Assembly (NCBI RefSeq): GCF_000805385.1
Contig: NZ_JTJW01000003.1
Span: 620,001 to 684,000 of the forward strand
DNA length: 64,000 nucleotides
Direction: 5' to 3'
Source: Mycolicibacterium setense
GTDB taxonomy: Bacteria; Actinomycetota; Actinomycetes; Mycobacteriales; Mycobacteriaceae
The position numbers were made by a program, and so were the translations under genes. The notes below the pieces were generated by a model. It had not been told where the DNA came from, searched no databases, and worked only from the letters and a program-made list of their open reading frames with translations. Of this stretch, positions 45,263 to 54,439 are shown one piece after another; position 1 is the stretch's first letter, and each line of letters begins with the position of its first letter.

Positions 45263-46000
45263 GTGACCGAGAACGACGACAGCCCGCTTCAGATTCGTGG
45301 TTCGGTGCAACTCCGTCGGGACCGCTGCGCCACCACCACCGCCGACCAACGCCTGCTCGACCGGCGCGGCTCCGCCGATTGGGTGCACACCGATCCGTGG
45401 CGCGTGATGCGCATCCAGGGCGAGTTCGTTGACGGTTTCGATGCCCTGGCCGAGATGCCCAGGGCTGTCACGGTTTTCGGATCGGCCCGCACGGTTCCGC
45501 ATTCGCCGGAGTACCGGTTGGGCGAGGAACTGGGCATCGCGCTGGTCCGAGCGGGCTATGCGGTGATCACCGGCGGCGGTCCGGGCTCGATGGAGGCCGT
45601 CAACCGCGGGGCCAGCGAGTCCGGCGGCTACTCCGTCGGACTGGGTATCGAACTGCCCTTCGAACAGCACCTCAACCACTGGGTCGATCTCGGCATCAAC
45701 TTCCGCTACTTCTTCGTCCGTAAGACCATGTTCGTCAAGTACGCGCAGGCATTCGTGTGCCTGCCGGGTGGATTCGGCACCCTCGACGAACTGTTCGAGG
45801 CGCTGACCCTGGTGCAGACCCACAAGGTCACACAGTTTCCGATCATCCTGATGGGCGTCGACTACTGGTCGGGGTTGATCGACTGGATTCGCAACACCAT
45901 GCTGCGGGACGGCAAGATCTCCGAATCCGATCTGGCGCTGCTCCATTGCACCGACAGCGTGGCAGAAGCCGTCGACCTCATCGCGGCGTCGGCCCGATAG
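45263..46000 (+). CDS. LOG-family (TIGR00730) phosphoribohydrolase-like protein
   Basis: A 245-residue Rossmann protein. ITGGGPGSMEAVNRGA and CLPGGFGTLDELFEALTL (PGGxGTxxE) are the conserved nucleotide-binding motifs of LOG, which releases free cytokinin bases from their riboside monophosphates. Members with this longer form are often annotated only as 'TIGR00730 family'. GTG 45263 is the start; a frame open to 44876 overlaps the methyltransferase and is a shadow. Confidence 0.85.
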   Translation: MTENDDSPLQIRGSVQLRRDRCATTTADQRLLDRRGSADWVHTDPWRVMRIQGEFVDGFDALAEMPRAVTVFGSARTVPHSPEYRLGEELGIALVRAGYAVITGGGPGSMEAVNRGASESGGYSVGLGIELPFEQHLNHWVDLGINFRYFFVRKTMFVKYAQAFVCLPGGFGTLDELFEALTLVQTHKVTQFPIILMGVDYWSGLIDWIRNTMLRDGKISESDLALLHCTDSVAEAVDLIAASAR

Positions 46001-46029
46001 CGGAGAAGTGGTGCCGTCAGGCCGTTGAT

Positions 46030-46078
46030 TCTGCTCCCAGGGCGCGGCCTACTCGCACTTTCGCGCCTTGGGCGCAGA
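46030..46078. terminator. Hairpin between converging LOG and xthA genes
   Basis: 46030-46046 and 46062-46078 pair at 15 of 17 positions with a 15-base loop. It lies between the stops of two converging genes and is GC-rich without a long U tract, consistent with a two-way mycobacterial terminator. Confidence 0.6.
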
Positions 46079-46092
46079 GTCAGCCGGACGGC

Positions 46093-46914
46093 TCAGCTCA
46101 GCTCGACCACGACCGGCGCGTGATCGCTGGGTGCGGTGGTGCCCTTCTTCGGGCGGCGTTCGTCCTTCACGATCTCGGCGTGCGTCACGCGCGAGGCCAG
46201 GCCGGGGGAGCCGAGAATGAAGTCGATGCGCATGCCACGGCGCTTCTGGAATGCCAGCTGCGTGTAATCCCAGTAGGTGTAGATTCCCGGACCTTCCGTG
46301 AAAGGTCGCACCACGTCGGTGAATTGGGCCTCGTGCATGGCCTGGAAGGCGGCGCGCTCGGGTTCTGACACATGCGTGCGGCCATTGAACGCGGCCATGT
46401 CCCAGACATCTTCGTCCTTGGGCGCGATGTTCCAATCGCCGACGAGCGCGATGGGCCGCTCCGGATCCTCTTTGAGCCAGCCTGCGGCGGTATCGCGCAG
46501 GGCGGCAAGCCAATCCAGCTTGTAGGCGTAGTGCGGATCCGCCAAGGTACGGCCGTTGGGTACATACAGGCTCCACACGCGTACCCCGCCGCAGGTCGCG
46601 CCCAGCGCGCGGGCCTCGGCAGTGGCCTCCGCTGGATCCTTTCCGGGACTACCGCCCCATACGGGTTGGCCCGGAAACCCGATCTCGATGTCGTCGAGGC
46701 CGACCCGTGAGGCGATGGCCACGCCGTTCCACTGGTTGAGCCCGACATGGGCCACCTCGTAGCCCAACGCGGCGAACGGCATCATCGGGAACTGCGCATC
46801 GGTGCACTTGGTTTCCTGCATGGCCAGCACATCGACATCGGCACGCTCGAGCCAGTCGACCACGCGGTCCGCTCGGGTTCGGATCGAATTGACGTTCCAG
46901 GTGGCCAGGCGCAT
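46093..46914 (-). CDS. xthA: Exodeoxyribonuclease III
   Basis: A 273-residue AP endonuclease/3'-exonuclease of base-excision repair. MRLATWNVNSIRTR, LAMQETKCTDAQFP (Mg ligand Glu), GDWNIAPKDEDVWD (catalytic Asp/Asn), MRIDFILGSPG and the final SDHAPVVVEL form the full motif set. ATG 46914 is used; an open frame to 47298 runs into the GNAT gene. Synteny with Rv0427c. Confidence 0.96.
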   Translation of the reverse strand: MRLATWNVNSIRTRADRVVDWLERADVDVLAMQETKCTDAQFPMMPFAALGYEVAHVGLNQWNGVAIASRVGLDDIEIGFPGQPVWGGSPGKDPAEATAEARALGATCGGVRVWSLYVPNGRTLADPHYAYKLDWLAALRDTAAGWLKEDPERPIALVGDWNIAPKDEDVWDMAAFNGRTHVSEPERAAFQAMHEAQFTDVVRPFTEGPGIYTYWDYTQLAFQKRRGMRIDFILGSPGLASRVTHAEIVKDERRPKKGTTAPSDHAPVVVELS

Positions 46915-46931
46915 GAGGTTAGAGGTTACGG

Positions 46932-47843
46932 TCAGCGCGAACCGAGCACGTCCTCGGCCGCGACATAGCGGGTTTGGTGGTGCAGCCGGAATCCCAGTGA
47001 CGTGTACAGCGCGACGGCCGCGTGGTTGTCGACCTCCACCTGGACGTACGCCCGGCCGGCGCCGGCCTCGACACCCCAGGTCAGCAGTGCCTCGCACACC
47101 GCCCGGGCATGGCCCTGCCCGCGATGGGTGGGGGAGACGCGGACCGACGAGATGCCCAGCCAGGCCGTGCCGTCGGGGGCCCTGGTCACAGCGCCGCGGC
47201 CGACCGCGCGATCGGGCACCGTCGCGAAGGTGAGCGTCCCGTCCACCACGGCGGTCAGAACGTCGACAGGCACCTCGCGCTCGTAGATCCGCAGCCATTG
47301 GGCGTCCGGTTGCTGCGCCAGCGTGACAGTGGGCGGTGCGGCGGGCAGGGGCGCAGGAGGCAGCTCGCGCACCATCACTCGGGCCGGCTTGATTCCGGGA
47401 GTGCGTACCGGCAGCAGCCGCTCGGGCAGGGCCAGCCAGGCCGGCAGGTCACGTGCGCGATACCAGTCGAGTACCGCCGACAGATCGGCGATCTGAGCCG
47501 AAACATCGAGTGGGATGGCTGAATTGGCGCGACTGGTGACTCCGTGCCCGGCGCGCAGCAGCCAGCCGCCCAGCCATTGGTGCTCCACGCCCGGCCAGGC
47601 CAGCGCCGCCGCGTGTTCCAGCGTGCGGACCTCCGAAGCCCGCACCGGGGCGTGCGACAGCTCGCGGACGCTGACGACGTCGGCGGGATCGATGTCGACG
47701 AGGTCGCCGGCCTTGGTGCGCAGCAGCAGCGTCGGCTCCAGGCGCTCCAGGTGACCGATGACGTCGGTCAGTGGCTTGGCAGACCCGGCAGGCAGCCGGT
47801 AACGAAGGCTGACCCGGGACCCGAGCGCGGGCAGCTCAGACAT
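46932..47843 (-). CDS. GNAT-family N-acetyltransferase
   Basis: A 303-residue protein with an N-terminal extension that is SH3-like (residues 1-65, VSLRYRLPAGSAKPLTDVIG) and a C-terminal GNAT domain: VRVSPTHRGQGHARAVCEAL is the acetyl-CoA P-loop, and VEVDNHAAVALYTSLGFRLH closes it. Equivalent of Rv0428c. It lies between xthA and def, on the same strand. The substrate is not evident. Confidence 0.88.
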   Translation of the reverse strand: MSELPALGSRVSLRYRLPAGSAKPLTDVIGHLERLEPTLLLRTKAGDLVDIDPADVVSVRELSHAPVRASEVRTLEHAAALAWPGVEHQWLGGWLLRAGHGVTSRANSAIPLDVSAQIADLSAVLDWYRARDLPAWLALPERLLPVRTPGIKPARVMVRELPPAPLPAAPPTVTLAQQPDAQWLRIYEREVPVDVLTAVVDGTLTFATVPDRAVGRGAVTRAPDGTAWLGISSVRVSPTHRGQGHARAVCEALLTWGVEAGAGRAYVQVEVDNHAAVALYTSLGFRLHHQTRYVAAEDVLGSR

Positions 47844-47855
47844 CGGTGCCTGACA

Positions 47856-48449
47856 TCAGTGACCGAACGGGTCGGGAACCTCGCCCGGCATCCAGGACAG
47901 GCCGGGAACACCCCAGCCGTTGCGCTTGACGGTCTTCTTGGCGGCCCGGGCATACCGGCCCACGAGCCGATCGATGTAGAGGAAACCGTCGAGGTGCCCG
48001 GTCTCGTGCTGCAGCATCCGGGCAAACAAGTCGGTGCCCTCGAGAACGACCGGTGAACCGTCGGCGTCGAGCCCGGTGACGCGCGCCCAGTCGGCCCGGC
48101 CGGTCGGGAAATTCTCGCCAGGCACGGACAGGCAGCCTTCCTCGTCGTCGTCGGGGTCCGGCATCGTCTCGGGAACCTCGGAGGTCTCCAGCACCGGGTT
48201 GATGACGACTCCGCGGCGGCGTGTGGTCTGGCCGCGCGTCGGGGCGCAGTCGTAGACGAACAACCGCTTGGCCACGCCGATCTGGTTGGCGGCCAAGCCA
48301 ACCCCGTTGGCGGCGTCCATGGTGTCGAACATGGACTGGATGAGTTCGGGCAGGTCTGCCGGGAGTGACCCGTCCGGGCCGACCGGCACCGGCTCGGTCG
48401 GGGTGTGCAGAACGGGATCTCCGACGATGCAGATCGGTACGACAGCCAT
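47856..48449 (-). CDS. def: Peptide deformylase
   Basis: A 197-residue metalloenzyme removing the formyl group from nascent proteins. All three motifs are intact: [10 protein letters not shown] (motif 1), EEGCLSVPG (motif 2, Cys metal ligand) and [11 protein letters not shown] (motif 3, two His ligands and Glu). The C-terminus is longer than in E. coli, as in M. tuberculosis (Rv0429c). It is 12 bases upstream of the GNAT gene. Confidence 0.97.
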   Translation of the reverse strand: MAVVPICIVGDPVLHTPTEPVPVGPDGSLPADLPELIQSMFDTMDAANGVGLAANQIGVAKRLFVYDCAPTRGQTTRRRGVVINPVLETSEVPETMPDPDDDEEGCLSVPGENFPTGRADWARVTGLDADGSPVVLEGTDLFARMLQHETGHLDGFLYIDRLVGRYARAAKKTVKRNGWGVPGLSWMPGEVPDPFGH

Positions 48450-48587
48450 GGGGAAAGCTTAAGTGGGCAAGCCTTCTCACCCGACTCGCGGGTTTATGTG
48501 TCACGGCGAGCCAGCAAGCCGTGGTTGAATAAGCGCCGAACCACAGCGATGTCATTTCTCAAGTGTCGGAAGGGTCCAGGGAGCAAT

Positions 48588-48899
48588 ATGGACGGCGCCA
48601 TGGCGCGGACTGAGCAATCCGGGGACGACTCTGAACTGAGCGATGGGCTCACCCGGCGCGAGCACGATATTTTGGCCTTCGAACGCCAATGGTGGAAGTA
48701 CGCCGGCAGCAAGGAAGACGCGATCAAAGAGCTGTTCTCGATGTCGGCCACGCGGTACTACCAGGTGCTCAACGCCCTGGTCGACCGCCCCGAGGCGTTG
48801 GCGGCCGATCCGATGCTGGTCAAGCGGCTGCGCCGGATGCGGGCGAGCCGTCAGAAGGCGCGGGCCGCGCGGCGGCTCGGCTTCGATATCACTACCTAA
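48588..48899 (+). CDS. DUF3263 protein
   Basis: A 103-residue protein equivalent to Rv0430. The central LTRREHDILAFERQWWKYAG is followed by AIKELFSMSATRYYQVLNAL, which reads like a helix-turn-helix, and the C-terminus is very basic (RLRRMRASRQKARAARRLGF), suggesting nucleic-acid binding (inference). ATG 48588 is used; an open frame starting at 48405 is on the wrong side of the def promoter. It diverges from def. Confidence 0.87.
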   Translation: MDGAMARTEQSGDDSELSDGLTRREHDILAFERQWWKYAGSKEDAIKELFSMSATRYYQVLNALVDRPEALAADPMLVKRLRRMRASRQKARAARRLGFDITT

Positions 48900-48947
48900 A
48901 GGTCACGCAATGAGGGATCGGGCGGTTCGCTCGATACAGTGGTGGCG

Positions 48948-49418
48948 ATGAATCAGCGAGACTCCTCCGGGCTACCCCTGCGCGCCATGGTCATGGTGCT
49001 GCTGTTCCTGGGGGTCGTGTTCCTGCTGGTCGGGTTCCAGGCGCTCGGCTCCGACGACGACTCTTCGGACCAGTCGTCGCCTGTGGCCACCACGACCGCC
49101 ACGACCACCACGAAGACATCGGCAAAGGCCGCACCCGCATCAGAGGCCAAGGCCGACGTGCGCGTGTACAACATCTCCGATGTCGCCGGCGCGGCCGAGA
49201 CCACGGCCAACCGGCTGCGTGAGGCGCGCTGGAACGTCACCGAGACCGGCAACCTGACACTGGAAGGCGTCGCCGGTACCACGGTGTTCTTCGGTGAGAC
49301 CTCGGGTGAGAAGGAAGCCGCCGAAGCCGTGGGCAAGGCGATCCAGGCACCCGTCGAGCCCCGACGCCCGGAACTTCTCGAGCAACCACCGGGCGTGATC
49401 GTGGTAGTCACCGGCTAG
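48948..49418 (+). CDS. Membrane-anchored protein with LytR C-terminal domain
   Basis: A 156-residue protein equivalent to Rv0431. One N-terminal helix ([20 protein letters not shown]), a Thr/Ser-rich linker and an outer LytR_C domain ([20 protein letters not shown], then [18 protein letters not shown]). Such domains often accompany cell-wall ligases, but no catalytic part is here. ATG 48948 or GTG 48942 may start it. It precedes sodC by 10 bases. Confidence 0.85.
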   Translation: MNQRDSSGLPLRAMVMVLLFLGVVFLLVGFQALGSDDDSSDQSSPVATTTATTTTKTSAKAAPASEAKADVRVYNISDVAGAAETTANRLREARWNVTETGNLTLEGVAGTTVFFGETSGEKEAAEAVGKAIQAPVEPRRPELLEQPPGVIVVVTG

Positions 49419-49428
49419 GCTTTGGGCC

Positions 49429-50139
49429 ATGCTGAAGTCCGTCAGTGTTGCCATTCTGTTCGCTGCCCCCGTTGTCGCAATGAGCGCCTGCAGTCCGCCC
49501 GGACAGGTGCCGTCCGACACGCCCGGCACCACCCCGGCGATCTGGACCGGATCGCCTTCGCCCTCGGCTGCTCCCGGTGAGCAGGGCGGCGGGCACGGTG
49601 CACCGGCCACGAGCGGCGGAGAGACCCTCACAGCAGAGCTGAAGACTGCCGACGGGACGTCCGTGGCAACCGCCGACTTCCAGTTCGCCGATGGCTTCGC
49701 CACCGTCACCGTCGAGACCACGGCGCCGGGCAAGCTGGCTCCGGGATTCCACGGCCTGCACATCCACTCGGTCGGCAAGTGTGAGGCCAACTCCGTGGCA
49801 CCGACCGGCGGTGCGCCCGGCGACTTCAACTCCGCCGGAGGCCATTTCCAGGTGTCCGGGCACAGCGGCCATCCCTCCAGCGGTGACCTGAGCTCGCTGC
49901 AGGTCCGGGCTGACGGCTCGGGCAAGCTCGTGACCACCACCGACGCCTTCACCGCCGAGGATCTGCTGGGCGGCGCCAAGACAGCGATCGTCATCCACGA
50001 GAAGGCCGACAACTTCGCCAACATCCCGCCGGAGAAGTACCAGCAGGTCGTCGGCGGCGCACCCGGTCCCGATCAGGCGACCTTGGCGACCGGCGATGCC
50101 GGAAGTCGGGTGGCGTGCGGTGTTATCGGCGCCGGCTGA
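49429..50139 (+). CDS. sodC: Cu/Zn superoxide dismutase, lipoprotein
   Basis: A 236-residue exported SOD that removes superoxide outside the membrane. The signal peptide ends at [10 protein letters not shown], a lipobox with Cys near residue 21. Copper ligands are in [10 protein letters not shown] and [20 protein letters not shown], and the later IVIHEKADN supplies the fourth His. Equivalent of Rv0432. Its 3' end overlaps the following ligase gene by 20 bases on the same strand. Confidence 0.95.
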   Translation: MLKSVSVAILFAAPVVAMSACSPPGQVPSDTPGTTPAIWTGSPSPSAAPGEQGGGHGAPATSGGETLTAELKTADGTSVATADFQFADGFATVTVETTAPGKLAPGFHGLHIHSVGKCEANSVAPTGGAPGDFNSAGGHFQVSGHSGHPSSGDLSSLQVRADGSGKLVTTTDAFTAEDLLGGAKTAIVIHEKADNFANIPPEKYQQVVGGAPGPDQATLATGDAGSRVACGVIGAG

Positions 50140-51250
50140 CAGCCGTATCGATTTCGCCGGGTCGCCCCGGCCCACTGTCGGCGTCGAATGGGAGTTCGCT
50201 CTCGTCGACGCCGACACTCGTGATCTGAGCAACGGCGCCGCCGAGGTGATCGCCGAGGTCGGCGAGACCCCGCACGTGCACAAGGAGTTGCTGCGCAACA
50301 CCATCGAGATCGTCACCGGAATCTGCGAGAACACCGGCGAGGCGATGGACGACCTGCGCGGCACCCTCGGCCCCGTGCGCAAGATCGTGCACGAACGCGG
50401 CATGGAACTGTTCTGCGCGGGCACCCACCCGTTCGCGAAATGGTCGGCGCAGCAGCTGACCGACGCGCCGCGGTATGCCGAGCTGATCAAACGCACCCAG
50501 TGGTGGGGTCGGCAGATGCTGATCTGGGGCGTGCACGTGCACGTCGGCATCTCTTCGGCGCACAAGGTGATGCCGATCATCTCCTCGCTGCTCAACCAGT
50601 ACCCGCACCTGCTGGCGCTGTCGGCGTCGTCACCGTTCTGGGACGGTGAGGACACCGGATACGCGAGCAACCGGGCGATGATGTTCCAGCAGTTGCCCAC
50701 CGCCGGCCTGCCGTTCCAATTCCAGACCTGGCCCGAATTCGAGGGCTTCGTCCACGATCAGAAGAAGACCGGCATCATCGATCATCTCAACGAGATTCGT
50801 TGGGACATCAGGCCCTCGCCGCACCTTGGCACCGTCGAGGTTCGGATCTTCGACGGGGTGTCGAACGTGCGCGAGCTCGGTGCGCTCGTCGCGCTGACCC
50901 ACTGCCTGATCGTCGATCTGGACCGCCGCCTCGACGCAGGCGAGCAGTTGCCCACCATGCCGCCGTGGCACGTGCAGGAGAACAAGTGGCGGGCGGCCCG
51001 CTACGGCCTGGACGCCGTGATCATCCTCGATGCCGACAGCAATGAGCGGTTGGTCACCGAAGACCTCGACGAATTGCTGAATCACCTTGAGCCGGTGGCC
51101 AAATCACTCGGTTGCTCCGACGAGCTCGCCGCGGTGACCGACATCTACCACGGCGGCGGCTCGTATCAACGGCAGCGCCGGGTGGCCGAGGAAAGCGACG
51201 GCGACCTCCGCGAGGTCGTCGACGCCCTGGTCGGCGAACTTCGGCTGTAA
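50120..51250 (+). CDS. Carboxylate-amine ligase (YbdK / glutamate-cysteine ligase 2 type)
   Basis: A 376-residue GCS2-family protein, matching Rv0433 in order and, as far as I recall, length. [13 protein letters not shown] is the N-terminal ATP/Mg motif, [20 protein letters not shown] and [16 protein letters not shown] are core motifs. The family shows weak glutamate-cysteine ligase activity in E. coli; the mycobacterial substrate is not settled. GTG 50120 gives the family-like N-terminus; ATG 50096 is possible with a 44-base overlap with sodC. Confidence 0.87.
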   Translation: MLSAPADSRIDFAGSPRPTVGVEWEFALVDADTRDLSNGAAEVIAEVGETPHVHKELLRNTIEIVTGICENTGEAMDDLRGTLGPVRKIVHERGMELFCAGTHPFAKWSAQQLTDAPRYAELIKRTQWWGRQMLIWGVHVHVGISSAHKVMPIISSLLNQYPHLLALSASSPFWDGEDTGYASNRAMMFQQLPTAGLPFQFQTWPEFEGFVHDQKKTGIIDHLNEIRWDIRPSPHLGTVEVRIFDGVSNVRELGALVALTHCLIVDLDRRLDAGEQLPTMPPWHVQENKWRAARYGLDAVIILDADSNERLVTEDLDELLNHLEPVAKSLGCSDELAAVTDIYHGGGSYQRQRRVAEESDGDLREVVDALVGELRL

Positions 51251-51308
51251 CCCGCGCCGGCGCCTGCCGTTGATTGACTGAACCGGAGGCGAGGACGATC
51301 CTGGCCGA

Positions 51309-51935
51309 ATGACGGTCTCACCGATGTTTCCTCTCGAAGTGGCGATGCTGCCCGGCCAGGAACTACCGCTGCGGATCTTCGAACCGCGCTATGTCGCCAT
51401 GGTCAGCGACTGTATGGCCATGCCGGAGCCGTCTTTCGGAGTGGTGCTGATCTCGGCCGGCCGCGAGGTGGGCGGTGGTGACCGGCGGTGCGACGTCGGG
51501 GCGCTGGCCAAGATCGTGGACTGCCAAGAACTCGGTGTCGGAAAGTACCGGCTGCTGTGTGTGATGGGTGAGCGGATCCGGGTGCAGCGCTGGCTCGACG
51601 ACGACCCGTATCCACGTGCCGAGATCGAACTGTGGCCCGACGACGCCGACGGGCCGGCGGACCCGGCCCGCATCAGCGATGTCGAAGACCGGATGGTGGC
51701 CCTGCTCGACCGGATCGGCGAGGCCCGAGGCACACCGATCCGCAGCCGCGAGATCGTGGAGTCCGCCGGAGTGGATCCGGAGAACCGCTTGTACGCCTTG
51801 GCCGCTCGGCTGCCCATCGGACAGGCGGACCGCTACTCGCTGCTGGAGGCCCCGTCCGAGGCGGCCCGCGTCGAGGTCCTCAGCGAGGCCGTGGACAACG
51901 TCACCGCCATCGTGGAATTCCAGCTCTCGGAGTAG
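51309..51935 (+). CDS. LON N-terminal substrate-binding domain protein
   Basis: A 208-residue stand-alone Lon N-terminal (PUA-like) domain, equivalent to Rv0434. MFPLEVAMLPGQELPLRIFE followed by PRYVAMVSDCMAMPEPSFGV is diagnostic. It lacks the ATPase and protease parts of Lon, which is normal for this family; it may act as an adaptor or binding protein. It is last in the plus-strand run from DUF3263. Confidence 0.87.
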   Translation: MTVSPMFPLEVAMLPGQELPLRIFEPRYVAMVSDCMAMPEPSFGVVLISAGREVGGGDRRCDVGALAKIVDCQELGVGKYRLLCVMGERIRVQRWLDDDPYPRAEIELWPDDADGPADPARISDVEDRMVALLDRIGEARGTPIRSREIVESAGVDPENRLYALAARLPIGQADRYSLLEAPSEAARVEVLSEAVDNVTAIVEFQLSE

Positions 51936-52090
51936 TGAGCCATGCGGCAATGAAATTGCTGCTCATCGATGCCATCACGCTCACTGCGTTCAGTAACTGT
52001 GCCCCGTGATTGGTTCTCCGTGGATTTCTCACAGACTCTTCCCGCCAGCGTGGGGCCACGGCGAAACTAATCGTCCACCTCATTTCCGAT
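51936..52090. other. Gene-free segment after the LON gene
   Basis: First part of a 390-base gap. No coding frame with family-like sequence is present. The rest of the gap contains two separate hairpin repeats, listed individually. Confidence 0.4.
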
Positions 52091-52156
52091 GTTCGCGCGA
52101 GTAACGCTGTGGTGGAGATTTCGCGATTCCACCGCCACAGCGTTACTGGCGCGAAC
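52091..52156. repeat. Long intergenic inverted repeat (hairpin element)
   Basis: The arms 52091-52116 and 52128-52156 are complementary at 25 of 26 positions, apart from a 3-base bulge. The loop is 11 bases. The stem is too long and lacks U tracts for an ordinary terminator, and the gene order around it is not convergent at this exact spot. It looks like a REP/MITE-style element or a stable RNA hairpin. Confidence 0.8.
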
Positions 52157-52242
52157 GCCAAACCGGTGCAGGTGCGTACTCGGGTGCAACATCCTCGGTG
52201 CCCAGCCGATTACGGGCGACTCGTGGGGTTGCCAAACGAAGA

Positions 52243-52314
52243 CACTGTGGCGAATCTGCAGGCTTTTGCGGCAGATTCGTCGATTCACCTCGAGAAACTA
52301 CAGGTTCGCCACAG
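52243..52314. repeat. Dispersed hairpin repeat, copy A
   Basis: CACTGTGGCGAATCTGCAG at 52243 pairs imperfectly with CTACAGGTTCGCCACAG at its right end. The whole 72-base unit is similar along its length to 61641-61714, including the shared outer motif CACTGTGGCGAAT and inner GATTCG/GATTTCG. It lies just before the stop of the methyltransferase gene. Confidence 0.75.
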
Positions 52315-52325
52315 GGACCCGCACC

Positions 52326-53243
52326 CTACATATGACCGGCAGTTTCGGTCAGAACACCCTCGACGAACTCGGTCGGCATGGTGCCGCCGGTGATGTCTGC
52401 GGGTATTGAGCGGTGGTAGCGCGCCATCAGATCATCGGCAGGCAGCGCCGCCACCTCCCAACAACGTTCGCTCAGCCACTCGGCGACATCGGCGCGGTCC
52501 TCGATGAACCAGAGTGCCTCCGGATCGGGCATGTCGTCCCCGGACTCGGCCGCCTCCTCGCGCATCTGGGCGATCTGCTCACGGCGTCGGGTCAGGTTCT
52601 CCTCGGAGAAGAAGCCTTCACCGAACGCCTCGACCGCGATTCGGCTGTCCCGTGCCGACAGTTCGGTGATGCGCTCGAAGAGGAGGTCCTGCGCCTCGGC
52701 GGGAAGGTAGGGCAGCAGGCCTTCGACCGACCACGCCGTCGGCTCGGTGGGGTCGAAACCCGCGTCCCGCAATGCCTTCGGCCAGTCCTGGCGCAGGTCG
52801 ACGCCGACCGTCACGTGCCGGGCCTTCGGGGCAATCCGGTGGGCCGCGAGGACCTCCTCCTTGAACTGCAGCACCTGCGGTTGGTCGATCTCGAACACCA
52901 CGCTGTCGTGGATCCACGGCAACCGCCAGGCGCGGGCGTCGAGCCCGGCCGCCAGGATCACCGACTGGCGGATACCCGCTGCGCCAGCGGCTACGAAGAA
53001 CTCGTCGAACCACTTGGTCCGTGATGCGGCGTAATTGCCGATGGTGCGAATCCGCTGGGCCATCGCGCCGGTGGGCGGACGCCAGCCCCGCGCGGCCGCG
53101 GCGTCCAGAAACAGCTGCGCACACGGGTCGGTGAACAACGGGGAATCCGAGGCGGTCTCGTTGGCGCGAGCCAGTGCCACCCCGAGTGCGGTTTCGCCCA
53201 CGCTCTCGGTGATTTCCCAGCTGTCGTCGTCAGTTCTGGCCAT
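52326..53243 (-). CDS. SAM-dependent methyltransferase, TIGR00027 family
   Basis: A 305-residue member of the leucine-carboxymethyltransferase-like family that is expanded in mycobacteria. MARTDDDSWEITESVGETAL at the start, SVILAAGLDARAWRLPW for SAM binding, VFEIDQPQVLQFK, and TAWSVEGLLPYLP are diagnostic. Its ATG lies inside the last 14 bases of mnhG, on the same strand, so it is probably read on the mnh transcript. Substrate unknown. Confidence 0.9.
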   Translation of the reverse strand: MARTDDDSWEITESVGETALGVALARANETASDSPLFTDPCAQLFLDAAAARGWRPPTGAMAQRIRTIGNYAASRTKWFDEFFVAAGAAGIRQSVILAAGLDARAWRLPWIHDSVVFEIDQPQVLQFKEEVLAAHRIAPKARHVTVGVDLRQDWPKALRDAGFDPTEPTAWSVEGLLPYLPAEAQDLLFERITELSARDSRIAVEAFGEGFFSEENLTRRREQIAQMREEAAESGDDMPDPEALWFIEDRADVAEWLSERCWEVAALPADDLMARYHRSIPADITGGTMPTEFVEGVLTETAGHM

Positions 53244-53583
53244 CGTCCTCAGTCTGCCCGAACTCGGCCATCTCGTCGCGGGTCAGCAGATCGTCGCGGA
53301 TGGTCTGCTCCCGATAGGCCAGTTGTCCGACCCGGTTGGCCACCACCGGTGCGGTGATCAAGGTGAACAGCCCCGTGAGGATCACCATGCCGACATCGGC
53401 GTGACCGCGCAGCCGTATCGCCGCGCCCGCCAGCACCAGCAGCAGACCGAGCACCTGTGGCTTGGTGGCCGCGTGCATGCGGGACAGCGTGTCGGGAAAA
53501 CGTACAACGCCGATCGCGGCCGTCAACGCCAGCGTCGACCCACTGAGAACCAGTACGGCGGTGATGATGTCGAGCACGTTCAT
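53230..53583 (-). CDS. mnhG: Monovalent cation/H+ antiporter subunit G
   Basis: A 117-residue three-helix subunit of the Mrp/Mnh Na+/H+ antiporter. VRFPDTLSRMHAATKPQVLG is the signature of MnhG/MrpG. The C-terminus is charged and cytoplasmic. Overlaps mnhF by four bases upstream and the methyltransferase start downstream. Confidence 0.93.
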   Translation of the reverse strand: MNVLDIITAVLVLSGSTLALTAAIGVVRFPDTLSRMHAATKPQVLGLLLVLAGAAIRLRGHADVGMVILTGLFTLITAPVVANRVGQLAYREQTIRDDLLTRDEMAEFGQTEDDGQN

Positions 53584-53873
53584 CGCTGCCCCCGGCGTGA
53601 CCGCGGCCGCGGGTCATCGGTGTCGGGAACACGGAAGCGGGCCACACTCACCGAGCCGACGAAGCTGATCAACGCCAGCGCGGTCAGGCTGTAGGTGACC
53701 GTGGCGTCGAGGCTGAACGCCGCCCACGTGCCGATGCCGCACATCGTCAACGCGATCAGGGTGTCCAGCGCAACCAGGCGGTCCAACGTGCTCGGCCCGG
53801 CCAGCACGCGGAACATGGTGATCGAGGCTGCCGCGGTCAACATGACCGCGGCGATGATCCATACGGTGGTCAT
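53580..53873 (-). CDS. mnhF: Monovalent cation/H+ antiporter subunit F
   Basis: A 97-residue subunit with three helices. RVLAGPSTLDRLVALDTLIA is the conserved MnhF/MrpF core, followed by TYSLTALALISFVGSVSVAR. ATG 53873 overlaps the mnhE stop; a start 12 residues earlier is not supported. Confidence 0.93.
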   Translation of the reverse strand: MTTVWIIAAVMLTAAASITMFRVLAGPSTLDRLVALDTLIALTMCGIGTWAAFSLDATVTYSLTALALISFVGSVSVARFRVPDTDDPRPRSRRGQR

Positions 53874-54439
53874 GTGTTTCCCGCCTCCCGCTCGGCCGAC
53901 GGTTGCCAATCGCTGTCCCGCTCGAACGCCGCCACCAGCAGCCGTTCGACCTGCTCGACCTGACGGTAGAACCGCTGCACCGTGCTGTCCGAGCCGACGT
54001 CGATGAGGTGAATGTAGAGAATCCGGCGGGACTGGTCGATCTCCAGCACGATCGAGCCGGGGATCAGGTTGAAGATGTTCACCGCGAGCGCCAGCACCAG
54101 GTCAGATTTCAGGTCCAGGTGGGCACGCAGCACTGCGACCAGCGGCGGGGGACCCGGCCGGATCGCCATCCAGGCCACCTGAAACGACGAGAGCACCAGG
54201 TAATAACCCACCAGCACAACAAGTTTCAGCAGCGACAGCAGGTGGAGTTTGCCTTCGACCGGCACTGAGGGCAGCGGCAACAGGACGGTGATGACCACCG
54301 CAACCACGAGGCCGCTGGCCATGTTGGCGACCGAGATGTGGCCCCACAGCAGCACCCAGACCATCATCAGGAAGCACAGCAGCCAGATCCGCAGCGCCGT
54401 GTGCCTCAGCTGCGGCCTCTTGTCCGCCGAATCGCTCAT
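53870..54439 (-). CDS. mnhE: Monovalent cation/H+ antiporter subunit E
   Basis: A 189-residue MnhE/MrpE protein: two to three N-terminal helices (IWLLCFLMMVWVLLWG, VVVAVVITVLLPLPS), then SSFQVAWMAIRPGPPPLVAV and the conserved NIFNLIPGSIVLEIDQSRRI. It joins mnhD by a one-base stop/start overlap and mnhF by four bases, so translation of the complex is coupled. Confidence 0.93.
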   Translation of the reverse strand: MSDSADKRPQLRHTALRIWLLCFLMMVWVLLWGHISVANMASGLVVAVVITVLLPLPSVPVEGKLHLLSLLKLVVLVGYYLVLSSFQVAWMAIRPGPPPLVAVLRAHLDLKSDLVLALAVNIFNLIPGSIVLEIDQSRRILYIHLIDVGSDSTVQRFYRQVEQVERLLVAAFERDSDWQPSAEREAGNT

